Source: Borrelia coriaceae
Lineage (GTDB): Bacteria; Spirochaetota; Spirochaetia; Borreliales; Borreliaceae
Assembly: GCF_023035295.1 (NCBI RefSeq)
Contig: NZ_CP075088.1
Location: 1-28,073, forward strand
DNA length: 28,073 bases
Direction of reading: 5' to 3'
Of the stretch, positions 16,457-24,250 are shown piece after piece. Both the position numbers and the translations under genes were made by a program. The notes under the pieces were generated by a model. That model was not told the DNA's origin. It did no database searches and was given only the letters and a program-made list of their open reading frames with translations. Position 1 is the stretch's first letter. Each line of letters begins with the position of its first letter.

Positions 16457-16811
16457 TCACACTCTTATTTATAAAACTCTTAATCTCATCATCACTATAA
16501 GCGCAACTACCAAAAACTTTACTATCCTTACTACTTAAAGGTAATTTTTCTTTATTAATGATGTCTAAAACCAAATCCTCAACTTCAGATATTCCAAGCA
16601 CTGCAAAAAACATTCTATATGCATGCAAACTTGTTGCTAAAACATTACTATTTGAAAATTCAAACATACGAGCAACAAATGCCTTAAGTAATGCCTCGCG
16701 AGCACTAGAAGAATTATCCAAAGACAAAAAATGTGCCTCAACTGATTCTTTTAATATTCTCTTATAATCAAATTCATCACTACTCAAACCAAAACTCCTT
16801 TTAATTTGCAT
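16449..16811 (-). CDS. Putative terminase small subunit
   Basis: This 120-residue helical protein lies immediately upstream of the large terminase, with an eight-base overlap, the normal place for the small terminase that recognises packaging sites. It has an N-terminal charged region and helices such as REALLKAFVARMFEF and AYRMFFAVLGISEVEDLVLDII. No classical helix-turn-helix is obvious, so DNA binding cannot be confirmed. The ATG at 16811 shares one base with the stop of the preceding gene (TAATG). Function is inferred from position only. Confidence 0.5.
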   Translation of the reverse strand: MQIKRSFGLSSDEFDYKRILKESVEAHFLSLDNSSSAREALLKAFVARMFEFSNSNVLATSLHAYRMFFAVLGISEVEDLVLDIINKEKLPLSSKDSKVFGSCAYSDDEIKSFINKSVSE

Positions 16812-17599
16812 TAAAGATCATATCTGTAAAACGAAAGATAAGCTAAATTCTTAGGTCTAGTCTCACTACCAGCGTTTTCAGTTGCCTTTGGAAAATGGTA
16901 CTTAGCAACATAAGAACCAAGCACTATGCCATATACCAAAGCATAAGACCCATCTTTCCAATACCAACTATCCTCACGTTTTGACCCATAAGCCCTCTTA
17001 AATAATCTATAACGCTCATCATAATCTATGCCCTTATACTTAATAAGGTGTTTATGCTTCTTTAATGAAGAAGACTGAATATGACCAATAGTACGAACAG
17101 AGTCATTTAAACCTTTTGCATCATAATGCCTTAAGAACCCACCTAAAAGATATGGCGCATAAGTCATACCTAAGACTTTAGTTGCATAGCAATTTTGTGG
17201 TAACAGCCTACCATCTGGAATACAAAATTTATTTGTATTAGTAAATGCTTCAATAAGCTTAGATCCATTAAGTTTTCTCCCTTCAACTGGGAATTTAGCA
17301 GTTAGCATGCCAACTGGAACCTTTTCTATAAAAAAATTAATCATATGTTCTAAAACAGCATCCAAATTATCATCTAAAATTGCTTGCATACTATTATTAA
17401 TGGGATAGTACTTTCTATTTGCAATACTCTTACCATCACAAACTGCAAACACACCTTTATCTTTTAGTAAAATAGGCTCTCCAACTACTCCTTCATAACC
17501 TTTAGCATCAAGATAATCACCAACTCCAAATTGTATGCGAACATTACTATTTGCAATTCGTGATTTTAAATCCTTATAATCCTTGTTACTAATGCTCAT
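16811..17599 (-). CDS. Tail collar-domain protein, paralog 2
   Basis: This 262-residue protein is a close paralog of the upstream gene. It carries features of phage tail-collar/fibre proteins: a PDGRLLPQNCY block (residues about 128-138), GGFLRHYD, TIGHIQ followed by an H-K-H pair, and a closing ETRPKNVA-like block (here ETRPKNLAYLSFYRYD). In tail-fibre proteins the HxH pairs bind metal and the TRP-N-A motif ends the collar domain (established for the T4 gp12-like collar). It probably forms part of the tail tip or fibre. The ATG at 17599 lies seven bases after the previous stop. Differences from paralog 1 concentrate in the loop between the HxH and the final block, the region expected to face outward. 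Confidence 0.75.
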   Translation of the reverse strand: MSISNKDYKDLKSRIANSNVRIQFGVGDYLDAKGYEGVVGEPILLKDKGVFAVCDGKSIANRKYYPINNSMQAILDDNLDAVLEHMINFFIEKVPVGMLTAKFPVEGRKLNGSKLIEAFTNTNKFCIPDGRLLPQNCYATKVLGMTYAPYLLGGFLRHYDAKGLNDSVRTIGHIQSSSLKKHKHLIKYKGIDYDERYRLFKRAYGSKREDSWYWKDGSYALVYGIVLGSYVAKYHFPKATENAGSETRPKNLAYLSFYRYDL

Positions 17600-17605
17600 A
17601 ACAAA

Positions 17606-18388
17606 CTACCAATCATATCTGTAAAACGAAAGACAAGCTACATTTATAGGTCTAGTTTCACGATCACCATAATATTCTGTAGAATCTGGGAAGTTGTACT
17701 TTGAAACATAAGGACCAAGAACCATATCATGTACAAACGCATAATTACCACTAGCCCAATCACCAGACTTGTAAAGCTCACGAAAACTTGAAATCAGACG
17801 TCCCTCAAAATTCATAGAATTTCTATTTAAGGAATGAGAATGGCTTGCAAATGAATCATATTGAACATGACCAATAGTACGAATAGTGTCATATACACCT
17901 CTTGAGTCATAATGCCTTAAGAACTTACCTTCAAGATTTGGTGCATAAGAAATTCCAAACTTTGTTTTTACAAAACATCCTTCTGGAAGTTTTCTGCCAT
18001 CTGGTAAGCAAAACTTTCCCGTCCCTTCAAATGCTTCAATTAATTTAAACCTAGTAAGCTTGAGGTTTTCTTGTACAAACTCTGCTGTTAAAAACCCTGG
18101 ATAAGTATTCTCCATACAGTTTTCAATTAAATTTTTTACATAAGAATCTAGAGTATCATCATCTAAGACTGGTAATAGTCCTTTATTTATTGGATAATAC
18201 TTTCGATTTTGGCTACTCTTACCATCACAAATAGCAAAAAGCTCCTTATCTTCTACTACAATAGGCTCTCCAAGCTTACCAACATAAGTCTTTGCTTGCT
18301 CTATATCCCCAACGCTAAATTGTATTTTTACATTATCAGCTTGTAATCGTCTTTTTATCTCTTCAAAATCCTCATCACTTATAGCCAA
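17606..18388 (-). CDS. Tail collar-domain protein, paralog 1
   Basis: This 260-residue protein shares most of its length with the next gene: the same ICDGKS--RKYYPIN block (residues about 50-70), LPDGRKLPEGCF, GKFLRHYDSRG, TIRTIGHVQ, then H-S-H-S, and a final ETRPINVACLSFYRYDW. These are hallmarks of phage tail-collar domains. The TTG start at 18388 is preceded by AGGAGG 9 nt upstream, a site lying inside the end of the hub-spike gene, so translation is coupled to it. The tandem pair suggests a heteromeric fibre or two alternative tip proteins; both are inferences. I believe this family has a Borrelia-specific DUF name, but I cannot confirm the number. Confidence 0.75.
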   Translation of the reverse strand: MAISDEDFEEIKRRLQADNVKIQFSVGDIEQAKTYVGKLGEPIVVEDKELFAICDGKSSQNRKYYPINKGLLPVLDDDTLDSYVKNLIENCMENTYPGFLTAEFVQENLKLTRFKLIEAFEGTGKFCLPDGRKLPEGCFVKTKFGISYAPNLEGKFLRHYDSRGVYDTIRTIGHVQYDSFASHSHSLNRNSMNFEGRLISSFRELYKSGDWASGNYAFVHDMVLGPYVSKYNFPDSTEYYGDRETRPINVACLSFYRYDW

Positions 18389-18389
18389 A

Positions 18390-21152
18390 TTATGCTACCT
18401 CCTCTTTATTCCTCAAATTACCCTCATAAACATTTGCATCAATAACTTGAGTATCAACATCTAATTTTTTTGTAAATGAAATACCAATCTCGTTTTTTAA
18501 GAAAAAATCACGCATAAATAAACTTAAAGAATCAATCTTAAGACCCACCTTATTTTCTGCAAAACCATTACCCTCAAGCCTTGCACTTACAACCTCATCA
18601 AGTTGCAATGCAACACCCAAATTTTTTATAAACTCAACTCCAGTAGCTTTAAAGCTTGAAAATTTGCTAAAGTGTAAGCCTTCGCGATTTCCCTTAACAA
18701 TCCCACCGCGCATTATTGCATTAACTCCATTTGCAACTGATGCTTTTTTATTGGAATGCACTTCAACCCCAATAAGAGTCATATCACGAACATCATGAAT
18801 AGCAAATCCACAATTTGTTGACTTAAAAGTAACATTCTCAAGAAGTATCTTTAAAACCCCACTTGTTTTTAAAGCCACCCCTTGATTGCAAATAAATGTA
18901 ATGTCTTTAAGATATAAAAAATTTGCACTTGATGCATAAATAGAAGACCGCTCATGCTCCTTTATTCTATAGCTTGAACATAATCTTAAAGTAGCATAAC
19001 TAGCAAACTTTTTATCCTCTAAATAAAAGTCTTTATTATCATTAAGATTGCCACCCCTTATCCACAATTCACTCATAGGGGTTTGACATATAGTTAGACC
19101 TGATACCTTAAATGAATGAGTTGCTGTGAATATATTTTTTGCAAAACCACCAGTTCTAATAACAACACCATCATAACCCCTAATCCCTAAATTAGATATG
19201 TCAACTGAGGAGTACATATAAAAGTCACCAGGAAGCAACCTTATTTTGCTTGTTCCAACACGTTTTGCTAAAAATAAAGCCATTTGCATTGTAATTTCAT
19301 CTTGAAAGCCCATAGCAACAATATGCGGGATTAGAGAAGAATCAGAGCTTGCTTCTATATAATTAAAAGGAGCAACTATAACCTCAGGAATAGATTCTAG
19401 ACTATCTTTAGAACCTATATGTGTAGAAGTTGTAAGGTAATCATAATGAGTATAATCTCCCCATGTAATCCCCTCATACTCATAAAGCCTAGTATGCATA
19501 TCAAATCCTGAAATCTTTTTTGAAAGAATCAAGAAAAAATGATCCACTCCAAAGTCTTCAAGTTTAAGATGTACAAAATCAGTAAGCTCTAATTCTTGCT
19601 TTGATCTAAAATTAATGATTGTATGTCCTTTGATTCTTAAATTAGTTAAGAAATTAAAAAGCCTGAAAGCTGACTGAGAATCAAAAATAAATCTAGTTGA
19701 ATATTCAAATCGTTTACTGTAAAAATCATCTGCATTATCAGTCTGCAATACATTACGAGCAATTGTGTAAAAAACATCACCATATATATCAAAATAATAA
19801 ATGTAACGGGCGCCTTGAACTAAAGACATATTTTTAAACCAAATGCGTGCTTTGGTAGGATAATATTCTTCATGAACAAGTTTAATATCAGGATCAGCAC
19901 TAAAACGGGCCTCAAGATTATGTGTTGAGATTATAGCCAAATTCTCATTTATTGCATAATGGTCATGCCATACTTCTCTTCTTTTAAAATCCCACTTATA
20001 AACAGTATCAAACCATTTAGGATCATACTCTTGATAAAGAGCATTACCTATTTTATCTGCGAAGTCTGGATAGACAACTCCCTTTTGCAAAACCGCAACA
20101 TAAAGACTGCTCCCAGTACCTTGAACATTAATGGGCGCAGAATAAAGTGGCCTTTTATTTTCAATAGATTCTAATTTACTTTGAAATTTACCTTCTCTCC
20201 AAATAACTCTCGTTGCATCATAACTACTAGAACTACTCTTTGAGAGAGTATAACTTGAAGCATCAATAGAACAAAGGTCAACGTCCCTTTCTATAACCTC
20301 GCGTCTCCAAATAGGTAAAATCTGTAACTTCCCATCACCTGTAAATGTATATGCACATCCAAACTCATAAAGAAGCGCTGAAAGTATTGTCTCAAGCTCC
20401 TCACCATCCGAAATAATTACTGCAGGCACTTTTGCTAAAATCTCTTCAGCACCAGCATCATCAATTAAATCTTTAAGATTACTTTTCTCTAACATTAGAT
20501 GTACTAATGAATGCTCCTTTTCTGATGGTTTATATACATAAAGCCAATCGGGATTAAAATTAATAGGAAATTGAATAGGTTTTTCAAATGAAACTCTTAA
20601 AAGTTCAGAATAATCATTTACAGTAAAGCTAATACTTTTAGTTGCGTCTAAGACTGCCCGACTGAAAAACTTTTCTAAGACACCTTTAAATAGGGACTTG
20701 CCACCTTCAATTACCCTTACATACACATTTTCTTTTCTAAAGAAAAGAAAATCTAGAAATTCATCTGAAAGACCAAAAGCTTCAAAGCTAAAGCTACTAG
20801 GTGCAGTCTTTAGTGTGGGATCTACGATTTTAAGATCTAAAGAGATACTAGATACATTAGTATAAGGAGTTAGATCAAAGAATTGTCCTTCATCTGTAAA
20901 AAATACAATACTAAGACTAAAACAAGAATCATTCTCGATGATATCCTCAAATTCTTCTTCAAAATCAGTACTAGTTGTAAAATCAGACTCTAAGCCAACC
21001 AATACAGGAGGACTGCCTATACTCAGAGCAGGATAGGGGCTTTTATCTTCTTTTTCTATATCTTCTTTAAGAGAAGGGGAGGGATCACTCTTAATATCTA
21101 CTGCCTCTCCTTCCTTTAAAACCTCATCAGGCTTCTCACCTTCAACCTTCAA
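18390..21152 (-). CDS. Tail hub-spike fusion with beta-helix domain
   Basis: This 920-residue protein combines two parts. Residues 1-70 are acidic and unstructured. Residues about 76-590 resemble the tail hub (gpD/gp27-like): a beta-rich N-terminal domain with FDLTPYTNVSSISLDLKI, KGVLEKFFSRAVLDATKSIS, and later domains with W/Y-rich strands. Residues about 600-917 start with the pectate-lyase-type lead-in (QMALFLAKR...IRLLPGDFYMY) followed by many short beta rungs ending in N/V/L-GV patterns, a right-handed beta-helix as in tail spikes. It probably binds and perhaps degrades the host surface. The start is a TTG at 21152 with AGGGTAGG upstream. It is the first tail gene of the operon, before the terminase. 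A domain fusion of hub and spike is uncommon; the boundary is approximate. Confidence 0.75.
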   Translation of the reverse strand: MKVEGEKPDEVLKEGEAVDIKSDPSPSLKEDIEKEDKSPYPALSIGSPPVLVGLESDFTTSTDFEEEFEDIIENDSCFSLSIVFFTDEGQFFDLTPYTNVSSISLDLKIVDPTLKTAPSSFSFEAFGLSDEFLDFLFFRKENVYVRVIEGGKSLFKGVLEKFFSRAVLDATKSISFTVNDYSELLRVSFEKPIQFPINFNPDWLYVYKPSEKEHSLVHLMLEKSNLKDLIDDAGAEEILAKVPAVIISDGEELETILSALLYEFGCAYTFTGDGKLQILPIWRREVIERDVDLCSIDASSYTLSKSSSSSYDATRVIWREGKFQSKLESIENKRPLYSAPINVQGTGSSLYVAVLQKGVVYPDFADKIGNALYQEYDPKWFDTVYKWDFKRREVWHDHYAINENLAIISTHNLEARFSADPDIKLVHEEYYPTKARIWFKNMSLVQGARYIYYFDIYGDVFYTIARNVLQTDNADDFYSKRFEYSTRFIFDSQSAFRLFNFLTNLRIKGHTIINFRSKQELELTDFVHLKLEDFGVDHFFLILSKKISGFDMHTRLYEYEGITWGDYTHYDYLTTSTHIGSKDSLESIPEVIVAPFNYIEASSDSSLIPHIVAMGFQDEITMQMALFLAKRVGTSKIRLLPGDFYMYSSVDISNLGIRGYDGVVIRTGGFAKNIFTATHSFKVSGLTICQTPMSELWIRGGNLNDNKDFYLEDKKFASYATLRLCSSYRIKEHERSSIYASSANFLYLKDITFICNQGVALKTSGVLKILLENVTFKSTNCGFAIHDVRDMTLIGVEVHSNKKASVANGVNAIMRGGIVKGNREGLHFSKFSSFKATGVEFIKNLGVALQLDEVVSARLEGNGFAENKVGLKIDSLSLFMRDFFLKNEIGISFTKKLDVDTQVIDANVYEGNLRNKEEVA

Positions 21153-21164
21153 GATTAGCCTACC

Positions 21165-21560
21165 CTACTCCCTTAATGAGACTTGCGTATACTTACTGTA
21201 TACATTAAAAGCAATGGGTTTAACTGATTTTATGTACTTATTATAATAAGCAATTCTAGCCTTAACTCCCTCTTCTCCATCACCGCCCTTAAATGTGGGA
21301 TCAAAACTTTCAAAAAGTGGAAATTTGTGATGCTTATAATAGGTATTAACATAACTCTTAGCATCAATAAGCCATGCATTAAGACTTAATGCATACTCAA
21401 ATAATAAAGCCTCATCATGAGATAAGCTTACAGCATCTTCTTTGCCACTTAACTTAGGTTCATTTGGAAGACTTGCAAGCCCTTTACATGAGATAGCTAA
21501 AAATACAAAACACGAAAATACTAAATAACTTAAGTTTAAAAACTTAAATCGCAATTTCAT
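21165..21560 (-). CDS. Small phage-operon lipoprotein
   Basis: This 131-residue protein has a signal peptide ending FLAISC, with Cys25 as the lipidation site, so the mature protein has 107 residues. The mature part is helical and aromatic (DEALLFEYALSLNAWLIDAKSYVNTYYKHHKFPLF). It lies between the BlyB-like gene and the hub-spike gene; the ATG at 21560 has AAGGAGAA upstream. Within a lysis cassette a short lipoprotein is what an outer-membrane spanin looks like, but o-spanins are usually Pro-rich and unstructured, which this is not. Alternatives are a superinfection-exclusion or surface lipoprotein. The lipidation call is solid; the role is open. Confidence 0.75.
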   Translation of the reverse strand: MKLRFKFLNLSYLVFSCFVFLAISCKGLASLPNEPKLSGKEDAVSLSHDEALLFEYALSLNAWLIDAKSYVNTYYKHHKFPLFESFDPTFKGGDGEEGVKARIAYYNKYIKSVKPIAFNVYSKYTQVSLRE

Positions 21561-21569
21561 AAATTCTCC

Positions 21570-21929
21570 TTAACCTTCTGATCTAATTTCATCCAATATT
21601 TCTTTTGCCACTTGCCCTCTAAGTTTTATAAGCTTATTATACTCATCCCAATTCTGGTCATCTTCTAAAGCCCTACAAGCTTCAATTGCTAGATCAATAG
21701 CTTTTTTAAACCTAGAATTTATAATCTTAAATGCACGTTTATTTTCATTACTTTTTGCAATCTCATCTTTTATTGAAAAAATAAAATGCAAAATTGAACT
21801 TGTAAGTGACATTCCCTCATATGCAAGCTTAACTTTAGATTCTCCTAAAAACCCATTAAATTTTTGTAGTAAAAAATCTTTTGCTGTTAAGGCATCAAAA
21901 AGTTTATTTACATTCTTTACTGTACTCAA
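21570..21929 (-). CDS. BlyB-like holin accessory protein
   Basis: This helical, soluble protein resembles the BlyB family of Borrelia prophages, which works with the BlyA holin (recognised from memory: KNVNKLFDALTAKDFLLQKFNGFLGESK, then a charged helical C-terminus ending QVAKEILDEI). The open frame reaches a GTG at 21944, but GGAGG (about 21937-21941) lies inside that extension and is 8 nt before a TTG at 21929, so I choose TTG 21929 (119 residues). It lies in the late operon between the hydrolase and the lipoprotein. No obvious small BlyA-type holin is found next to it; the upstream TM protein may take that place. Confidence 0.6.
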   Translation of the reverse strand: MSTVKNVNKLFDALTAKDFLLQKFNGFLGESKVKLAYEGMSLTSSILHFIFSIKDEIAKSNENKRAFKIINSRFKKAIDLAIEACRALEDDQNWDEYNKLIKLRGQVAKEILDEIRSEG

Positions 21930-21984
21930 AATAATATCCTCCACATAATTTTTATCTAAATCATAAATTTTTAATTATTCTTAT

Positions 21985-22677
21985 TTAATTATTCTTAAAT
22001 TGATCACCATAAAGTGATAATCTTTGCCTCATACCCCTAACAAGAGACGGATCCACAATCTTAAATACCCTTAAAGACTCAAGCTTGCCATTACGCACAG
22101 CCTTAGCACTACCAAGTGAATCCCAAATAATAGAATTTAAATCATTATCAATGATTACAAAATGGTATAAATCATTATTACTATCTTTGTATTTCCCAAC
22201 TAAAATATCACAATCATTAGGTTTATAGTCAGCAGGAGAGTAATGAACATCAAGATAGTGAATATCTCTATCAACTCCAAGCTGCTTAAAAATTAAATTT
22301 GGACTCAGTATGTACGCATTGGCATCTTTTATACAACCAGCATTTGCAAGGCTTTTAAAAAGCAAATTGACTTCAAACTTATCAAAACATTTCTCAATGC
22401 TGTCTTTAATTTCTTTTACAACAAATGCAATAAACAAAATACATAGAAAATAACATCCAAATTTGCAAATAGCAGTGTTTTGTTCATTAAAGTTATATTG
22501 AAAGGGTACTACTAACTTGTGTTTTTCTATTTCCTTTATTTTTCTTATAACACGATAAGATGAGTCTTCTAATGACACAGAACTTTCAAGCAATTCTGAT
22601 TTATATTTTTTAATAAAATAATCTTTAAGCATTTTATATGCAAAATCATAAAGGAGCATAAAAAATTTACTTATCAT
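21985..22677 (-). CDS. C39/NlpC-like cysteine hydrolase (DUF261-like), endolysin candidate
   Basis: This 230-residue protein has a papain-like catalytic arrangement: Cys75 in CKFGCYFLCI at the start of a hydrophobic helix, His172 in YHFVIIDND, and Asp186 in IIWDSLGS. This Cys...His...Asp order, with a strand either side of the His, is the pattern of C39-like and NlpC/P60 cysteine peptidases. It resembles the Borrelia family DUF261 (from memory). The first 55 residues are basic and amphipathic and may be a membrane-binding or targeting segment. The gene overlaps the upstream TM protein by 11 bases and precedes BlyB, so a peptidoglycan-cleaving lysis role is likely but unproven. The ATG at 22677 has GAGGAC upstream. 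No N-terminal signal peptide is seen, so a holin would be needed for export. Confidence 0.6.
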   Translation of the reverse strand: MISKFFMLLYDFAYKMLKDYFIKKYKSELLESSVSLEDSSYRVIRKIKEIEKHKLVVPFQYNFNEQNTAICKFGCYFLCILFIAFVVKEIKDSIEKCFDKFEVNLLFKSLANAGCIKDANAYILSPNLIFKQLGVDRDIHYLDVHYSPADYKPNDCDILVGKYKDSNNDLYHFVIIDNDLNSIIWDSLGSAKAVRNGKLESLRVFKIVDPSLVRGMRQRLSLYGDQFKNN

Positions 22678-23038
22678 AATTTATGTCCTCAACGCTTCTT
22701 AATGCATCAAAACATTTTTTTAATTCTTGCTTAAATGCACGTTTGATTTTAAATTGCTCTTTAAATAAAAGTGCTTCTAATTCCCCTATCATTTCTTTAA
22801 TATGTGAATCTAACTTTTCAATATCTTTTTTAAGGCTTTCTTTTAAGAAACTCTTTAATGATTCAAATTCACTCTTAAGTCGTCCTTCAGCTTCAACACG
22901 TAATTCACCCATCATCTCTTTTTTAAATTCAACTAAAAAACCCTTAAATGCGTAAGTTCCAATCCAAGAAACACACACAAATAATGCAGTTGAAATACTT
23001 CCAATAATATTAATATGCTTTTTAATTCCATTAGACAA
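22667..23038 (-). CDS. TM plus coiled-coil protein (holin or inner spanin candidate)
   Basis: This 123-residue protein opens the late operon. Residues about 9-32 form one transmembrane helix (INIIGSISTALFVCVSWIGTY). Residues 38-123 are a long charged coiled coil with repeated E/K/L heptad character (KKEMMGELRVEAEGRLKSEFESL, KDIEKLDSHIKEMIGEL). One N-terminal TM followed by a periplasmic coiled coil is the layout of inner spanins; holins usually have two or more TM helices. The start is TTG at 23038 with GGAGAG 9 nt upstream. It overlaps the hydrolase gene by 11 bases. I do not recognise a named family. Confidence 0.6.
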   Translation of the reverse strand: MSNGIKKHINIIGSISTALFVCVSWIGTYAFKGFLVEFKKEMMGELRVEAEGRLKSEFESLKSFLKESLKKDIEKLDSHIKEMIGELEALLFKEQFKIKRAFKQELKKCFDALRSVEDINYDK

Positions 23039-23470
23039 TTAAATACTCTCCTTTATTTAATAGGCCTTTAAGACTTGAATGATAAGCAAGAATACTTCAC
23101 CTTTCCTCACCTTTAATAAAGCTAACAAAAGCAAAGTAACTTACTTCATATACTATGAGAAAATCTAAATATGAAATTATGAATTGAAAAGTTACAATTT
23201 CAAAATCCCTAAATAAACTATATAAAAAAAATATTATAAAATCAAATAATATTACATATATAATATAATATTTCAATGAATTTAAAATTCAAATTAGCCT
23301 ATATAAAGGCTATATTATGCTTTTATATAGGCTAATTAAAAATTATTAAAGTATATAAAATTCATTTTTTATAAAAAATAAAAATTTTGCTAGTGTTATT
23401 ATATAATTTGATTAACTTTTAAATAACAATTATAATATGAGCATAAAAATAAAATGAGGAAACCTAAAAT
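23039..23470. other. Divergent AT-rich control region without genes
   Basis: This region of 432 bp contains no credible gene. It separates the late operon (minus) from the + strand regulator and must hold both promoters. On the + strand TATAAT at 23402-23407 is a possible -10 for the HTH gene, but no good -35 at the right spacing was found. A GAGGAA ribosome site precedes 23471. A perfect 16-bp inverted repeat lies at 23292-23337. A late-operon promoter is not obvious. Confidence 0.7.
23292..23337. promoter_or_regulatory. Perfect 16-bp inverted repeat
   Basis: AATTAGCCTATATAAA (23292-23307) and TTTATATAGGCTAATT (23322-23337) are exact inverted copies separated by 14 bp. In duplex DNA this could extrude as a cruciform or bind a dimer with half-sites three turns apart. 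As RNA it would form a stable hairpin. Position between the two divergent operons favours an operator; lack of a T-tail disfavours a terminator. Confidence 0.7.
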
Positions 23471-23893
23471 ATGAAAATAATAAATAAGATCAAACTTTAT
23501 AAGGTCAAAGAGGCAACAGAAATATTAGAGGAAAAATATCAACACAAAATAACAAAACAAAACCTCTGTACAAAAGTAGCAAAATTAAACGCATATGTTA
23601 CATACAATGGAATTAGATATATCCCAGAAGAAGTATTTCCTAATTTAACCATAAATTTAAAATTCAAAGAAACAAAAATGGCTACCGAAATAATTATTGA
23701 TAAAAAAATGCAAAGAATAAAATCAATTATACGTGCATATGAAGAACAATATCCAGTACCACCAATTAAACCGATCACAGAGGTAAAAAGCCAAAATACA
23801 AACACACAAGCAATTATATACGCAGTTATACAATTACAAAAAGAAGTTGCTATGCTCAAGCAAAAAGTACAAGAAAGGGAAAAAGACATTTAG
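23471..23893 (+). CDS. Small HTH-like, coiled-coil protein (regulator candidate)
   Basis: This 140-residue basic protein is of unknown family. Residues 10-60 (LYKVKEATEILEEKYQHKITKQNLCTKV then YNGIRYIPEEVFPN) have the layout of an excisionase/MerR-like helix-turn-helix with a following wing. Residues about 115-138 form a coiled coil (AVIQLQKEVAMLKQKVQEREK) suitable for dimerisation. It is the first gene on the + strand facing away from the late operon, so it is a plausible regulator of the divergent promoters, or an accessory replication protein for the next gene. GAGGAA is about 10 nt upstream of the ATG. The assignment is structural inference only. Confidence 0.6.
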   Translation: MKIINKIKLYKVKEATEILEEKYQHKITKQNLCTKVAKLNAYVTYNGIRYIPEEVFPNLTINLKFKETKMATEIIIDKKMQRIKSIIRAYEEQYPVPPIKPITEVKSQNTNTQAIIYAVIQLQKEVAMLKQKVQEREKDI

Positions 23894-24250
23894 TAGCAAA
23901 CCAAACATATAAAAAACACCATACAAAACCTAAAAATACTTTTTAACGTTTACAAACTAATATTGAAATTGTTTATTTTAATAAAATGTCATATAACATA
24001 TTGAAAATAAATTTATATTATTTTAAAATAGTATCATTGATGACAAATATTAAAATCTTTTATTATATATATTGGTTAGCTAAAGTCGTTTCCAAGGTGT
24101 TTGGGGGGATAAGAGGATGGTACATAAAAAAAATCACCTCGACTTTAAGTCTAGTCAAGAGTGAATTATTTATATATAATAAAATATATAAATTTCCAAA
24201 GCTTCACAAATGATGTGAAAATCTAAACTTTGGAATCAAAATAAAACCGT
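23894..24250. other. Structured gap before the replication-type gene
   Basis: This 357-bp gap holds no convincing gene; a 75-codon + frame (23986-24213) has no ribosome site and a low-complexity Tyr/Ile/Lys sequence. It contains a G-rich patch at about 24096-24120 (GGTG, GGGGGG, GG, GG), unusual here, flanked by TAAAGTCG (24081-24088) and CGACTTTA (24140-24147), with GGTG/CACC as an inner pairing. A nested hairpin follows at 24194-24235. It may be a leader or antisense-RNA region. Confidence 0.6.
24194..24235 (+). promoter_or_regulatory. Nested hairpin in the leader of the maintenance gene
   Basis: TTCCAAAG (24194-24201) pairs with CTTTGGAA (24228-24235), and inside it TTCACA (24203-24208) pairs with TGTGAA (24214-24219). 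The right outer arm contains GGAA, the only purine-rich candidate ribosome site before the ATG at 24251, so the fold could sequester it. This would allow translational control of the gene, as in copy-number control of plasmids. Confidence 0.45.

Noticed and set aside
9339..19066. Three perfect DnaA boxes (TTATCCACA at 9339, 12091 and 19058)
   Set aside because: They are scattered inside or at the edge of coding sequence, not clustered, and close to the number expected by chance; the GC skew points elsewhere.
23539..23889. 116-codon minus-strand frame opposite the HTH-like gene
   Set aside because: Cys/Ile/Phe-rich antisense shadow of a gene with a good ribosome site.
23986..24213. 75-codon + frame between the HTH gene and the maintenance gene
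   Set aside because: No Shine-Dalgarno site, low-complexity Ile/Tyr/Lys composition, and it overlaps the structured G-rich region.
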